This document shows positions 46,661 through 59,280 of a stretch of 64,000 nucleotides of DNA, piece by piece. The notes under the pieces are model-generated. The model did not search any database. It had not been told where the DNA came from and was given only the letters and a program-made list of their open reading frames with translations. Numbering within the stretch: the stretch's first letter is position 1; each line of letters begins with the position of its first letter. The stretch spans positions 40,521,258 to 40,585,257 of the forward strand of contig NC_052018.1 in the NCBI RefSeq assembly GCF_015832195.1. Reading direction: 5' to 3'. Made by a program: the position numbers and the translations under genes. Source of the DNA: Motacilla alba alba (lineage: Eukaryota; Chordata; Aves; Passeriformes; Motacillidae).

Positions 46661-49439
46661 TTTTTTAAATCCACCATAAAACCAGAATAGCTGAGGTGCC
46701 ACTCTCAGTAACTACCATGTTCCATTTTTCAGTTTATCCATGTATAGAGGTTATCCAGGACTTATAAACTTTTCATAGAGTGCATGTGTAGGGCTCCAAT
46801 GATTGTAAAGAAACAGCCTGGCCAAGAATTTTATACCAAAGTGGATTATTTTCACTGAGCAACCTGATTATTTCATAACTTCTTTTTTTTTTCCCCACAG
46901 AAAGTTCTTCCCTATCATAATAAAAAAAATCTAACAATCACATTAAATAATGAAACATTTCTGTTTGCAGCCAAATGTATTTGTGTTTTGGGTGAAAAGG
47001 ATGAAAGGCAACCGTTTGCAAAAGATAGACTAGTTATGAACATTTTTCGGACTAGTTATGAACAAGCTGTATCTAGTACAGCCTTAAACTACCATTAAGT
47101 AATAAAATATTGATAGTACACAAAAACTGGTGAATTCATTTTTGACAGGTCTCATCATATCTGAAGACTAGTCCCAAGATCTTCAGGTCTTAGTGAAATA
47201 AACAAAGGGTTCAACATACAGTAGAATTTCAGCCTTAATGATACCATATCTGTGAATTGTGAAGCGATGCTACAAGATGAAGAATTGATAGCAGCATAAT
47301 AGGATATGTTCCTTTCCCAGCAGAATCCAGCAGAGGATTGTAATAGTTCACCAGGGGAAGTAGGGTTAAAAACCTCTGACCCCTGATATCACATAAACAT
47401 TGCCAAAAAAAATAAAACCCTTGACTGACAGTGAGATGCGTGACTGCCTCAAGTCTGCTCTGAAATCTTTGCTGATAATTACTGGCTTGAATGTTGTGAG
47501 AAATGGGCAAGAAGGGTATCAGCCACATGAGTGTACATACTCAGAGACCTGAGCATCTCTAATAAGAATTGATGTAGTGTGTCATTTGTAATTTAATCAG
47601 CAGCATTACATCTTGATAGCAAAAGGACTATCATGAACATTTTCGCAGTGAAGTAAAATTAACAGACACACCCCCCAAATCTCTGCTGCCTTAAGGTAAT
47701 GTTCCAGTTGTGGCAGTACCTAATAAATTGAAGAAATTGTGAGTTTATGCTGACACGTGTCCCTGAGCTGGTCCCACAGCGTGTAGGTGTTTTGCTGCCA
47801 TGGTACTAAGGGCCAAGTACCTGAGACTTTTTGTGACCACTGGCACAGCAGTGCCAACCCTGATCCAAATTTTGGCCTCGCTCTTTTCCAGTGGCTGTTG
47901 TATCCCAAAGTCCAGGTCTAGATCCAGATCTGAGCCTCTCACAGCCAGCTCCATTCCAAACAGACCCCTTTTTTTTCCTCACAATTTGTTTGTAAGTTTG
48001 GGAGCCATCAGCTTTACCTCCATGTCCAGGCTTCCCTGGAGGTATTCAGTACCCCAGCATGCACCAACTAGAGCCTTCCTGATACGCAAGAAAGCTCCAT
48101 GGATATTTGGAAGAGATCTATCCTAAAGCCAATGCCTAGAAGTTAGTCATCTCAGCTGAAGCTCCTTAATTTAGACTTTCACTGTAATGGTGGAAAATAG
48201 GCCCCTCTAGAGGCAATTTGAGCAGTGTAGCTAAAAAACTTAAGGTGAATGGTTCACTGAAAAGATTTTTTTTTCTCTATCCTCACTGAAGAAAAAACAG
48301 AGTGGTTAGGATATTTATGTTTCAGACTTCTGAAATGAGGTGAGTTAAATCCTTACTCTGCATACTCTCTCCAGGAAATCCAGTCTGCAGGCTCTCCCGA
48401 CATCTGTGTCAACATCTTTTTAATCAAAACTTTAAGATTTCTTACCGACTGTGTCTGAGTAATACTTTTTTTTTTTCTTTTCTGTTTTTAACAATGCTCA
48501 GTTTTGAGAGCTGAAAGAATTAGCAGTAAATTTACTCATGGGAAAAAGCACATTATGACAATGAAGCAAAGGTCTCTGGTGTCTGCAGTCCCACAGTGAG
48601 TATGCATGTTCAGATGTGCATATTAATTGTCATTTATTTCAGTGGCAAGAGGCAAGGAATAAATGGTGCATGGGCATCTGTTTTCAAATGCTTACCCAAG
48701 GTGCTGACTCACATCCATAGGTCACCTGAAAATAAAATTAGTCCCTTAGGATCCAGGCCAAATGTTCTGGGAAAATATCCCATCTTGACAGTCTTTGAGT
48801 CTTTGAAGCAACGGTTAGTGACTGATTTTTTTTCCCCATCTTTTCCTTTATGAATGTAAAATAACCTCCTGTTATTCAGAGTGCTTTCAGAGCCTTGTCT
48901 GGTTATGCCACATTTCCATTACGTTTTAGCCTCTTTCCTCTCATCCACCAAAACAAGAAAGGTAATTCATATTGCAGTTTTTTCCTCTAGATAGGTTGGT
49001 ATCAGTCTCATGGCACAACCTGATTTTAAGATGTGTTATTGTACTTCTTACTTCTGAATTTCAGTCTGTGCTGCTCAGTAGTGATGAAACAAATACGTTA
49101 AGAATTCCATGACAGTCAACACAAGATAAAAAAAATCCAATTATAACTTACCCAAATAACAAAAATCTGAATCTCTGACAATTATATAAAATTGTGATAT
49201 TACAGAGCTTAAAGCTAATGTGTTCCATTATTTACTGTAGGCTGTTTTCATGAAGGTATTCTTCTGCACTTATAGGTTTTTGGCAATATCCATATCTAAT
49301 TCTCAAAGGGAGAAATAGTTGTTTTCATACTTCTATTGGTTAAAAACCTCTGCTCTAATCAATGAGACCTTTGATTTCCTCAAACAGGTTTAAAAATATC
49401 TCGTAAGATCAGTTTCCATCACGGTGTATTTCAGGACTG
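46661..49439. other. Noncoding stretch
   Basis: No gene is recognised. A 13-bp word, 'actagttatgaac', is repeated at 47029-47041 and 47051-47063. A strong splice-acceptor-like tract ends at about 46901 ('ttccccacag'), but no matching exon can be argued. The open frames are short. Confidence 0.55.
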
Positions 49440-49870
49440 GTGGTTTAACAATTGCACTCCAGGAGAATTTCTTATTTCTTGTTTTATTTGTGTGAGGAGC
49501 TCTACAGTGTGACAGGTCCATGAGAAAGTGAACCCAGCCGAGGAGCAGGTGGTCTGCTGCTCCTATGTTATTGCCATTATGTTGCCTTTGTTAAATTACT
49601 CCATAAACCCAAGTTTCCTCATTGCCATTTGTTAAATTTGCCTACCTCCACTCTGTGAGCACAGATAATCAGTCAAACCTTAATTGGGGTATATTTAGAT
49701 CAAAGTATGTAGCCAGCATTTGCTCCCAGTACCTGGGTTGCAAATGATAGTCACATGAGTGGCTTGCTCTATTGGACATGCTTTTTGTTTAACCATGATC
49801 ATTGCTGGCAGGCGGCTTTTTGTGCAAGTGAAAAGCCCTTTAGAATTCCTCTAATTCTGACAAAGAAACT
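49440..49870. promoter_or_regulatory. Candidate conserved enhancer
   Basis: The block has motif-dense, low-repeat sequence: 'gttattgccattatgttgcc', 'gttaaattactccataaac', 'cagataatcagtcaaacctt', 'aaccttaattgggg' and 'ttagatcaaag' (a TCF/LEF-like core), with few long homopolymers. It resembles known deeply conserved elements in character. Conservation is inferred. Confidence 0.35.
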
Positions 49871-50390
49871 GTCTTTGGGAGGAGAAATTGAGTATTGCCT
49901 TCTTGCATCTGAATAGTCTTTCAGCTCTATATTCACAGCAATATACTTAATGTCTGCAGACAAGAAGCAGAAGGTTTGGATCCATGTTATTTGTTCCTTA
50001 TCTAGCTTCTAGAAAGTCTTGGAAGCTTGTTTTTTTACCAGTTAAAGAGATATATGTAAGGTCTGTGAGTACAGGCATGGATTTCTCTTGAGAAGTGATG
50101 CAAAAGCAGTTTGCTAGAAAAATCACAGAGGTTGTCTTTTTTTTTATTTAAGAGGTCATAAATCAAAGCAAGGTTTGTGTAGGGATGAGTGATACATCAT
50201 CTTTGCACTGCTCCTCTGAGAAAGGTAGAAAATGTTTATGGAAAGATTTCCATTTTTTCCCTTATTTGTGATCTGATTGCTGGTTTAATCAGTTGTTTTC
50301 AGATGGATTAAATTAGCTTTATTTATTACCTTTCACATCTTCCATTTCCTTTGGTGGCAATGTTTTATATTGTCTTTTATTTATCCATAT
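49871..50390. other. Noncoding stretch
   Basis: AT-rich, no gene or repeat recognised. Confidence 0.6.
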
Positions 50391-50510
50391 CATGGTAGCA
50401 CCTAAAGGCCCCATCCGAAGTTAGAGTCCTGGTGCTCTGAAAACTACAGAGAATAAAAGGTGGCTCATTCCCTGAAGAGCCTGCAGCTTAATCAAGACAG
50501 CAAGACACAT
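50391..50510. mobile_element. Ancient amniote repeat fossil, LINE/SINE-tail type
   Basis: 'agcacctaaaggccccatcc', a later 'ggtgctctgaaaactacag' and 'cattccctgaagagcctgca' followed by 'gcttaatcaagacag' follow the pattern of a repeat common in turtles and crocodilians. From memory that repeat reads roughly: GCACCTAGAGGCCCCAATC, then GGCGCTGTACAAACACA, then AGTCCCTGCCCCGAAGAGCTTACAATCTAA. I am confident of the resemblance but not of the family name; an L2/L3/CR1-like LINE tail is likely. Birds keep few such copies. Confidence 0.5.
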
Positions 50511-51444
50511 GCTACACTAAATTTGGGACACACTATTGAGAGCAAAACACCTACAATTAGCTTTCAGCACTTAGAGCTCTTCGGGGTTCAGTCGAGCAAA
50601 GGCATACACAGGCTCTAGATTTTAGGGCACGATGAGCAGCCTCATTTAGTTCAAAGTGACAAGGACATATGCAAAGCTGATGATAAATCTTCCAGGGCAG
50701 GAGGTTAGGTTGTGTGACCAGGCCATTGGCCAGTTGAGAGAGAAAGCTGTCGTTAGGGACAGAAAGTTGACCTGCTCTTTGGATTTCTCTACATTTGAAT
50801 GCTGAGTTAACAAAGCACAGATTTAGTATGTTTAAAGAGTCAATGCAGAGAAAATACTGTAAAGTAGCTCTGTTTTCCACAAAATTCCTCGCAGACCTTA
50901 TTCTAAAGGAACTTTGCAAAGAGTAAAGGCCACTTTTGAAGCAACATAAAGGCCACTTTTGTCAGTGAAATAACTTGCTGGACTTTTTCCCCACAGATTT
51001 GTATAGAGCACTGGTTCACATCAGGGTCTGAAAAAAAATTAGTTTTGATTGTATATACATACATACAAAAGGGTAAACAGTCTGAATAAAGCCTTTTGTA
51101 CTGGATTAGTGTCTTAGCTCTTTAACCCAAGCTGCAGGTTTGGGATGTCTTTGTTCGGTTAGGTTTTCGGGGCTGACCAAACTGGGTGTGTTTGAGTTTC
51201 ATTCCTCACCCTTTTGAGGTCTGCAGGACTGATTCCTTGCATTCAGTGCCAGCAGTACTGTAAGTGCCCGATGCTTTATTCTCTAAGCTATTCATCCTTT
51301 GAACCTTTGGCTTTTTTTTTCCTTAGTCCATCTACCTTAATAAGTTTTCAAATCAAGTAAAATGTAAAATGTGCTTCAAGCAAGAGCAATACAGAAATAA
51401 CAGAGACCAAGCCAAGAATTTCTGGCTATCTCATTTATTTGTTC
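50511..51444. other. Noncoding stretch
   Basis: A 120-codon open frame on the - strand (50557-50919) has no recognisable domain. The word 'taaaggccactttt' is repeated at 50924-50937 and 50947-50960. Nothing else is recognised. Confidence 0.6.
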
Positions 51445-51476
51445 TGTGCGTGTGTGTGCGTGTGTGTGTGTGTGTA
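51445..51476 (+). repeat. (TG)n microsatellite
   Basis: About 16 TG units with two C interruptions, followed by a TA/TG-alternating tail to about 51510. It could adopt Z-DNA. Confidence 0.9.
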
Positions 51477-54400
51477 TAAATATATGTGCACACATGTGAA
51501 TGTGCACAGGGGTATATGATTACACCACAAAAGATGAATCTACCACAAGGCAGAAGTCATGTAAAGCACATATTCCAAAGGATATTATACAGAGAAAGGC
51601 AAAATAAACACATTTGAGCAATATCAGAAACAAGTAATTGCTCTACATCATGAATACTTTTGTGGAGAATTCAAATGCTTAATACTGCTTGTCTGAAGGC
51701 TTGATGACTTTTTTTTTTGGCTGCAGGGGACAAGAGGCTTACACACATGCCACCACTTCAAAGATTTGCCTTCTATTAATTTTTTACTTAAGCTTCAGAG
51801 TGTTAAATTGTTCAATTTAAGCCGTGAATATATTTTATAAGATCATCCTAGCCCACCATTTTTCCCAAAATAGAGAAGTTCAGGATATTTGGCAGTTTCA
51901 CCTCCTCACCAACTCTCTGCAAAATATATATGAATAATTTCTTTGAACCTCAGCAGCTTGTGATACAGAGAAACACAAGTTCAAATCTTAGTCTTTCCTT
52001 AACGATGGAAATAGACTGTTCTAAAAATAAGTGCTGAATTTGATGATTTAGATTAAAAAAAAAATAAAAAGCACATCATAAATAGAAATGTGTTGTAACT
52101 TTTCCAATTGGAAATTAAAAATAATGGTCTATTTTCCATTTCCTTGTGGGGCTTTCATGAGCTGAATCAATATAATGAAATGTTCTAGTCAGCAAAATAA
52201 ATCAAGAGCCTTTTACTGTTTTTATCACAAGAGATCCCCAGTGAGGTGAGGGAGGAGAACAGAAGAGAACACACGGCATTATGCAACTATCCTACATCAG
52301 AGTGTAAGTCCAGCTGCTTCTCCTGAGCTAAATGCTGTCTCTGCTTAGCCAAAGCTGGGGAAAAAATGGAAATGTGAGACTGCCAAGAACAGGGTACACT
52401 GTCTCTAATCCGTCTCAATTATAAAGAAAAAAAATGGGGATCCAGTGATTTCCTGTGCTCCCACTATGACTTGGAGACCTTCTGTTCATGCATTCCTGGG
52501 GATGAGAGCCTGCATGACACTACGAAGTCAACTGAAAAGATTCCTAGCCTACTTCTGTGAGACCTGTACCAGTCTGAAATGCAGGATTGAGCCTGATGGC
52601 ATGCTTCAGATGGGACCCACAGTGGAGTTCCTGGAGCACAGTCCTCCCCACATAGTGGCTCTGCTGTGGAGGCTTCCCACTACTTACCATGGTCTGAGAC
52701 TCAAGAGCTGCCTGTCTGCAAATACTACTTAGAGCCCTGGGAACACATCAGCAGAAAACCACTCTGGCCACTGGGTTTACATCATGTTGTGTTCTGCAGG
52801 AAATGTTTGTATTTGTTTCAGAGAGAAGTCCTGCTGTTTCAGATTAAGTGCCTTTGCCATCTGCTAAAAGAATGGCAAAACAGCACGCAGTCAGCTGTTA
52901 AAGAGCAGGGATAGAAACTCATTGCAGAGATGTGTTCTTGCTAGCTCCATGGTAAAATTTCCCATTTCATAGGGTGTTCCATTATACTTTTTGGTGACAT
53001 TTTCATCTTTCTAAAAGTCAAAGGAATTCTAGTGTCCAAAAATACAGCTTCCATAACTGCCCTAGTTTATCCCAAATCCCTCCGCTCTCTACAGCCACCA
53101 CCACTACCAGGGCAGGATCAGACACCCTGGAGGAAAGATCACCAGGGTGCCAGCCACAAGCAGGTCACTGCAAACATATGGACACCCATGCTCTGAACCA
53201 AAGTATTAAGGAGGAAAAGATGTGAAGGCTGCTGACCTATTTCTTTCTATGAACAATTTCATTTGGTTCTTTTAGGATTGTCCAACTGGCAGGGACTGAG
53301 GGACAATAGAGCTTCAGACCTAGACTAACTGGCAGTAGATGGGGCTACCTGGAAACATGCCACTCTTGATTGCTCCTTCAGAGCAGACCATTTCAAAGCT
53401 GGTGTAAGGAAGATACGTACATCAATCAAGAAAGTGCTATTACTCTTGCTAATAACAGTAGATGATATATAGAAGGCTGTCAATGAGCTTAGACTTTTGG
53501 ATTCCCTAAGGCTAATGCTACCCAAGTAAATTAAACAACTTGAATGAAAATCCTCTGGCACTGAAACTTGATTGTCTGAACCATTAAATTGCTAGAAGGG
53601 TCCTTGGCACAGTTTTGACCAGTCCTACTAGTGCTCTCCCAATTCCTGGACACGCTGCAGAATCAGTCCAGAGACCATTCCCATTAGGCAGTCTGTGTAT
53701 TTATGAATTTAAGCTGTTCCAGGCCAGTTGGCCAGAAAACAGTCCTGGGAGTGTTTGATTCTCCCATATAGATGGATCCAAAGTGTACTGAGGTTATGAA
53801 TACAGATACTCTATGTCCTAGGCACCAGGCTTTGGACTCAGCGAGCACATTAGACCATATCCTCATCATGCTGCAAGGCTTGGCATAGAAGGCTCACCAA
53901 AACTAAGGTCTTTCAGAAGTCTGGAAATCATTTAAGATCTTAGGGAACTTCCCAGCATCAAGTCCGACCTAAGAGCCACCTTACTGAGTAGCCTGTGCCT
54001 AACAGTGGCCAGAAGGGGATGTCCAGGGAGCAGTATAAAAAAGGTGCAAAAGCCCTCTTCCGCTTTCCTGAATATCAGCAATTTGTAGTTTAGGTATTTG
54101 ATAGCTTAGGATCCTTCAGTCTCTAGAAATACTGTGTTGTCTATTGCAGGGATAAAATGACATTTTTGCTCATATTTATAGGCAGAAAAAGTACTGATAT
54201 TCATCTAACTATCCTGGAAGAGTCAGGTTGAGTTCTGCTCCTGAGGCTTTCCTGGGAGCTCTTTCTGCATATTCTGAGCACTTTGGGAGTGACAGTGCAA
54301 CATGCACTGGGAAGATAGACAGGTAGATGGAGGAGAGATGTTTAGCCTGCAGGCTACTAAAAAATATGTGCTCCCCCTGATAGTTACTGTGTGCTGTTTT

Positions 54401-56299
54401 GCTCACTAGTTGAAAGGATGAAGGGAAAGCTGGTCACCTCCTACTCCTTTTCCCACTTAACAGCTTGTTCAGCTGAATGTTGTACACAGAAATGAAGAAG
54501 GCGTCTAGGAAAGGGTGAGGAACATATTTTGCTCTTAATTTTGAACAGATAGGCACAGGTGGTTAATGAATAAGGTACTGGTCACTTTGTGATGAGAAGC
54601 CCTTCCAGTGCATCACAGGAATCCTACAAGACTGTATATGACATCTGCTTTAGTCCATATTTGGTTTTTATGGCAGTACGTCTGGACATTTTAATTAATT
54701 CCTCCAGAAACATACCATGAATATAAATCCAAAGTCAATTAATGTTGTTTTAACTATTGACAGCAGGGTGAAATAGTGATCACTGTATGTCAATACAGTA
54801 AGTTAGGCTCTTTTAAAAACCCAAAAATAAATGTTGCACAGATAAGTTTGTGCCTTCAAGACCATATGAAGCAATGCAGATGGGAAGCCAATGGATATTC
54901 TCTTCACAGAGGACAGCAAAAGGGGACATTTGGAGCATTCCAGGACTCTCCTTGTCCTTGCTGCCTTGCAGGAATAGAGGGAGATATGTAGCCCAAAATA
55001 AGGCAGTTTGACAAGCTGGACACTCTGCTACACGAAAGGCTGAGGAAGGCTTTTTGCCCTCCCCAAAAGCCACCAGGGTGGTCTGTTTGCCTCTCAGTCA
55101 TCCCTTATGAGCTCTCTCTAACCCTTCTCTGTCCTTTTCTCTCCCATTTACCATGCTTCAGAAAACATCATTGTATTCCTCCATCATTTCACCCTTCCCT
55201 TGGGATGTGTGTGAGCGTTGTCTGAACACGTCCTCTCTTCTCTGGGTTCATTTTCCCTCTGATGCAAATCAGAATCACTGAGGGCCCCAGTCCCTGGTCA
55301 CTTCTCTGTGTCAGCAGCTGCTCTAAAATCCAAGTAGCTTGCCCCTAAATTTTAACCCGGCCATGCAGTGATAAAATTGTGATTTTTTTTTCATACATTT
55401 GGGAATGTTTCTACTGAGATTTCACTGGGCTTGGCCATGGCAAACTGTGACAGACATAGCATAAGATCCCCCATTGTGGTAGACCCTCTGAGCTGTCATA
55501 AAAAGGAAACATATATGGAAAGGAAACAGAGCAACTTTGGCAATTTTTGAGGATAAGGAAAAAACGCCAGGCATAATAGGGTTGTTAGGGACTTGGCTTG
55601 ACTAGCTAAAGAGAAGCAGCAGAGACAGGCCAGTAATTGTGTGTGTGTTTCTGCAAGCTGACCTTCCTTTGAAGGATGCTACTGTGCAGCACCTCCCCAC
55701 ACGGAGTGAAGAGTTCTGCAGAGAGAGGATGTGAGAAACCAAGAAAATTTGCTTTCTTGCTGCTGCTTGCCTGGTGCCTCCTCTTTGCTGCAGGAACAGG
55801 AGTCATCTGCATGCCAGATTATAGCACACTCTCTAATTTATGTTTTCACTTCTTTACATGCAGCATACAATAACCTGCATCCTACAGTGGCCCAAAGGGA
55901 TGGAAACCTCTGTTCTCCAAGACTTGGCCCATTTAGCTCATTGCCTCGAGTCTGAGGGCGCTGATGAAATTGAGAGTCAGAAAATGGTTCTAAACTTTTT
56001 ATCTGACACTACAATTGAAGTGGCTGTACTTCTAACCATCTGCCTTGTAACACATATGGTATTCCTAGCTGCCCACCACTGCTTTTGCTAGTGCCACTGA
56101 GCAAAGGTGAGAGAATAATAGCTACTATGACAAGAATAGAGAGTAGGAAATGACAAGTTGCATATGCATTTGCACTGCATATTGCAGTGTGATTTATCTT
56201 TTTATCTAAAAATCTCCTATTTTTACTGTAAGGTCTAGCACAGAATTAAGCACATAGATTATATCTCTGCTTCTACTTTTATTTCTGCCCTTCCTGGGG
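51477..56299. other. Noncoding stretch, possible old retroelement debris
   Basis: No gene is supported. The part from 52.4 to 54.0 kb is less AT-rich and has interrupted frames on both strands. Words such as 'agcatcaagtccgacct' at 53956-53972 loosely recall CR1 reverse-strand sequence. It might be decayed retroelement, but I cannot show it. Frames at 55606-56091 are short and overlapping. Confidence 0.5.
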
Positions 56300-56320
56300 A
56301 AAAAAAAAAAAAAAAAAAAA
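56300..56320 (+). repeat. Poly-A run (21 bases)
   Basis: A run of 21 A. No retrocopy is recognised upstream. Confidence 0.9.
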
Positions 56321-56874
56321 CTTTTATTCCGTATTTACCCAAAATTATTGCTTTTACTACTGAACTTACATTGCCTGTGCCAACCAGTCCAACTGTGATT
56401 TGGGGACCTGCTGGATCTCCAAGTCTCTGACAGACTGTGGTTTTATCAGACTGATAAGCTCCGGCTTTCAAAACCAGTCTGCTGGCCTGCATTGTGCCCC
56501 ACTGGGGGTACGTGGAGATGAGCTGTGAATCCCTTGGCTACAGCAACTACCTAACAAAGACACAGATCTCCTGAGGTCTAGAAGTCTTGTCGGACTCTGG
56601 AAAATGTATATAAACCATTCCAAAAGCCTGCACAGCCACAGTTTCATGTGTTGGTGCAACAGTTTTTGCTGTGATTGGTGGGGAAGAGTATTCTATTGCC
56701 CCTGGCCTGCTGAGAAGAGAGGAAGGATGGCTATGGAGTTCTGAAGCGGCATTTGCTTTTAACCATCCAGTTTGCTCCCTCCAGGGTAAGTCAATGGCAG
56801 GGTGACACAGTGGAAGGGACCTTGGGAGCTGGCCAAGCAGTTGGAGAAGCAAGCAGATGTGCAAACAGTGAAGG

Positions 56875-56918
56875 AGATGTGGATACAGATGGGGATAGGG
56901 ATATGGATGGGGTTGGGA
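56875..56918 (+). repeat. Degenerate GGATNG hexanucleotide repeat
   Basis: Six-base periodic units read ggatac, agatgg, ggatag, ggatat, ggatgg, ggttgg. On the - strand this makes a His/Pro/Tyr-rich shadow peptide, which is not a gene. Confidence 0.75.
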
Positions 56919-57539
56919 ATGCAGGCACACCTGTGGCGTTGAGGACAGGTCCATCTCTGTGGATTTCATAATGTCCAGTTGAACATCAAATGATTTACAA
57001 CTGTAACAAAGTTGCTTATGGGCACACAGCATTTTAGAAAGAAATAAGTTAACCCAAAAGAAATGCTGATTGTAGAACAGTTTTGAAGTACCATCCTCAA
57101 AACTGGCCTTTTGATTTTCTGCCTCAGTTTTCTTATCTGTAAATAAGCTTAATATTTAATTCAGGCATGCTATTTGCTTTAATTGGTTGATAGTTTTAGC
57201 TTAGAAAGTTAAATGCTATGTGCATTTTACTTAGTTTTGCTTACCATTAATTTAGCTTCTACTTTAATGAGTGGCCCAAAGCTTTTCCTGTGAGCAGCAT
57301 CTGAAGCCAGAGCTCTGCCAGTCTTTAAGCAACGAGGGACATTCCTCCGACTGTCCATGTCAGAGCAGGGGGAAGTCTCACAGCAATTTTTTCACGACAG
57401 TCTCTTGGTGTGGGCCATGGACCAGAGCAGCACAGGGTGTTGCCTCAGTCACCAGCTGGGATTAGCCCATCTACAGGTTCAGGGAAGAAGTCACATGTAA
57501 AATGAGACTAATGAAAGCAGTAAAGCAGAGAAAGTTTAT
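56919..57539. other. Noncoding stretch with MIR-like core
   Basis: 'ctgcctcagttttcttatct' followed by 'gtaaa' at about 57120-57144 matches the most conserved part of the MIR SINE core. The flanks do not continue the match, so this is only a possible fragment. The following 57160-57260 is AT-rich with 'ctttaattggttgatag' and may be regulatory. Confidence 0.4.
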
Positions 57540-58260
57540 TCCTCCTTTTCTATCCCTGGTGTCAGTTAGCATAGGGACTTAGCGTAATATTATTGTAACA
57601 TTTTTTACAGTAGGAATTATAATTGAAATTTGTTATGTATGAGGATAACTAAAACTCGATCATTTCACACTCTTCAGTCCATGCCTGAGGACCTTTTGGG
57701 GTAAATAGATTGCTTAGAAACAGCCAGTGACTACAGCTAAAATTACATTTTACCAACTGAGCTGAATGGCTTTTTAATTACAACACTGATGTCCGCATGC
57801 TGTCACCACCATCTAATACTAAGATGGTATCGATTTGATTTTTAACTTTGATGTACCAGGGGAGAAAATGCAGAGTAGGATTTTTTCTGAAATCTTTTTT
57901 CCAAAGTAGTCAAGAGTCCCAGTTGTAACATGATGGGTTATTTTTTGTCTGTCTCCTTTTATGTTTGCTTGTACCTTGAATATTGTTACTGTCCACCCTG
58001 AATTTGTTTAGTTGTATACAAACATTTTGAAATTAAAATTTATAATTTCATGGTGCTGGCGAGTCTCGGTAACAATTAAATTTTTGCTATAAATACAAAT
58101 GTTATATGAAACAACTAAAAAAGCTACCAAGCAGACATATCAGCCACACGAATCTACATGACCACAATCTCCTGTGATAATGCAATCCTAGTGCATTAAT
58201 TTCCTTACAATTAGCAATTTTTAGCAAGTACAAATGCTTTGGAAGCAAGATGCCAAGTAT
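57540..58260. promoter_or_regulatory. Candidate conserved enhancer
   Basis: A long AT-rich, low-repeat block with 'tttttaattacaacactgat', 'gatggtatcgatttgat', 'ggcgagtctcggtaacaatt', 'gtgcattaatttccttacaa' and 'acaattagcaattttta'. It has several homeodomain-type TAATTA/CAATTA cores and isolated retained CpGs. It is one of the best enhancer-like blocks in the window on composition. No function is directly visible. Confidence 0.4.
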
Positions 58261-59149
58261 CTTCTGTTTTATGAGAAAACTACTTATTTTTAAGTATATA
58301 TTCTGTATCTTTACTGGTCACTAAGTGCTACTTAGAGCAAGGGAGTTTTTTCCTTTGTAAATGCAGACCTTTCCTTCTCTGTCTAAGGAAAAATTTTTAA
58401 AACTTGCCAGGGATAGACATTTTGTTTACAAAAGTATTGCTGCCTTATCTGTGAGCTGTGAGGAAGCCACAGCCACAAGGCATCTCTTCCTGGGCTGCTC
58501 TGCTCTGTGGGGAAAACTAGCTCCTGCCCCGCAGACTGACTCCTCCACTCCCAACTTTCTGAGGCTCAGATGAAGAGCTAAAAGAGGCTATTTCATATCT
58601 GTATGTGAACATCAAGTAATATTGGTCCAGTACATTGGCTGGTGATTTATAACTAGGAAGAGTAGAGCTAGTCCAAAATGCATTTAATTTGAAGGGTCTC
58701 TAACTACCACTGTGGGTTTGGAGGTACATTTGCACAAGCTCTGTGGAAAAGGTAATCCATTCATCATGCAGGTGGGACACTGGTCTGTACAGGTATTCCT
58801 TCTTGTCATGGCTTAACCCCAGCCTATTGCTGGAGCTGGGATTACAGCTGACATCATTAATATCTGAGCTAACAATAAAAAGGGAAATGAAAGTATATTA
58901 ACTGCACCCACAGCACAGCCGTAAAGGCAAAGGTCTGTCTGAGATTAACAAACAGCTTTTCAGTGGAGACAGGACTATAACTCACTTCAGGGGCTCTGAT
59001 CTTTGATGAGTTTATGAATGAAAACAAAGCTCGAGTGAATGAATTACGGACATGATTCACTCAGTTGTCTCATACACTTTTATGACCTTTTAGTGTTTTC
59101 AGTTGCCAGGAGGATGGGATGTTGGGATAGCCTCCAGGAGCCCTTTGCT
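58261..59149. other. Noncoding stretch with LTR-like scrap
   Basis: No gene is supported. At 58803-58825, 'cttgtcatggcttaaccccagcc' minus its outer bases resembles the start of a common songbird LTR (TGTTATGGTTTAACCCCAGCC as I recall it). The match does not continue, so it is a scrap at best. Confidence 0.5.
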
Positions 59150-59280
59150 TGAGCTCTGGCTCAGTTAAAGACTTGCAATGTGTCCTTGGGAAAACCTCTT
59201 TAATATACCTTACATCTCTGCTCTCCATCTGTAAAACAGGAATGGTAATTTTGTGTCATTTGTATGTAGGTCACCTGAAT
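59150..59280 (+). repeat. MIR SINE fragment
   Basis: 'gcaatgtgtccttgggaaaa', then 'cctcttta', then 'ctctgctctccatctgtaaa' and 'acaggaatggtaatttt' follow the MIR consensus in order: GCTGTGTGACCTTGGGCAAG, TTACTTAACCTCT, CCTCATCTGTAAA, ATGGGGATAATAAT. Spacing is right and divergence is moderate. The 5' tRNA-like part is not recognisable. Confidence 0.7.

Noticed and set aside
46855..46880. 'ctgagcaacctgat' word as in CR1
   Set aside because: Only 14 bases match and the flanks do not follow the CR1 consensus.
53600..53970. Possible decayed LTR-retroelement or CR1 debris
   Set aside because: Some words loosely recall retroelement sequence, but no catalytic motif or consistent reading frame could be found, so no call was made.
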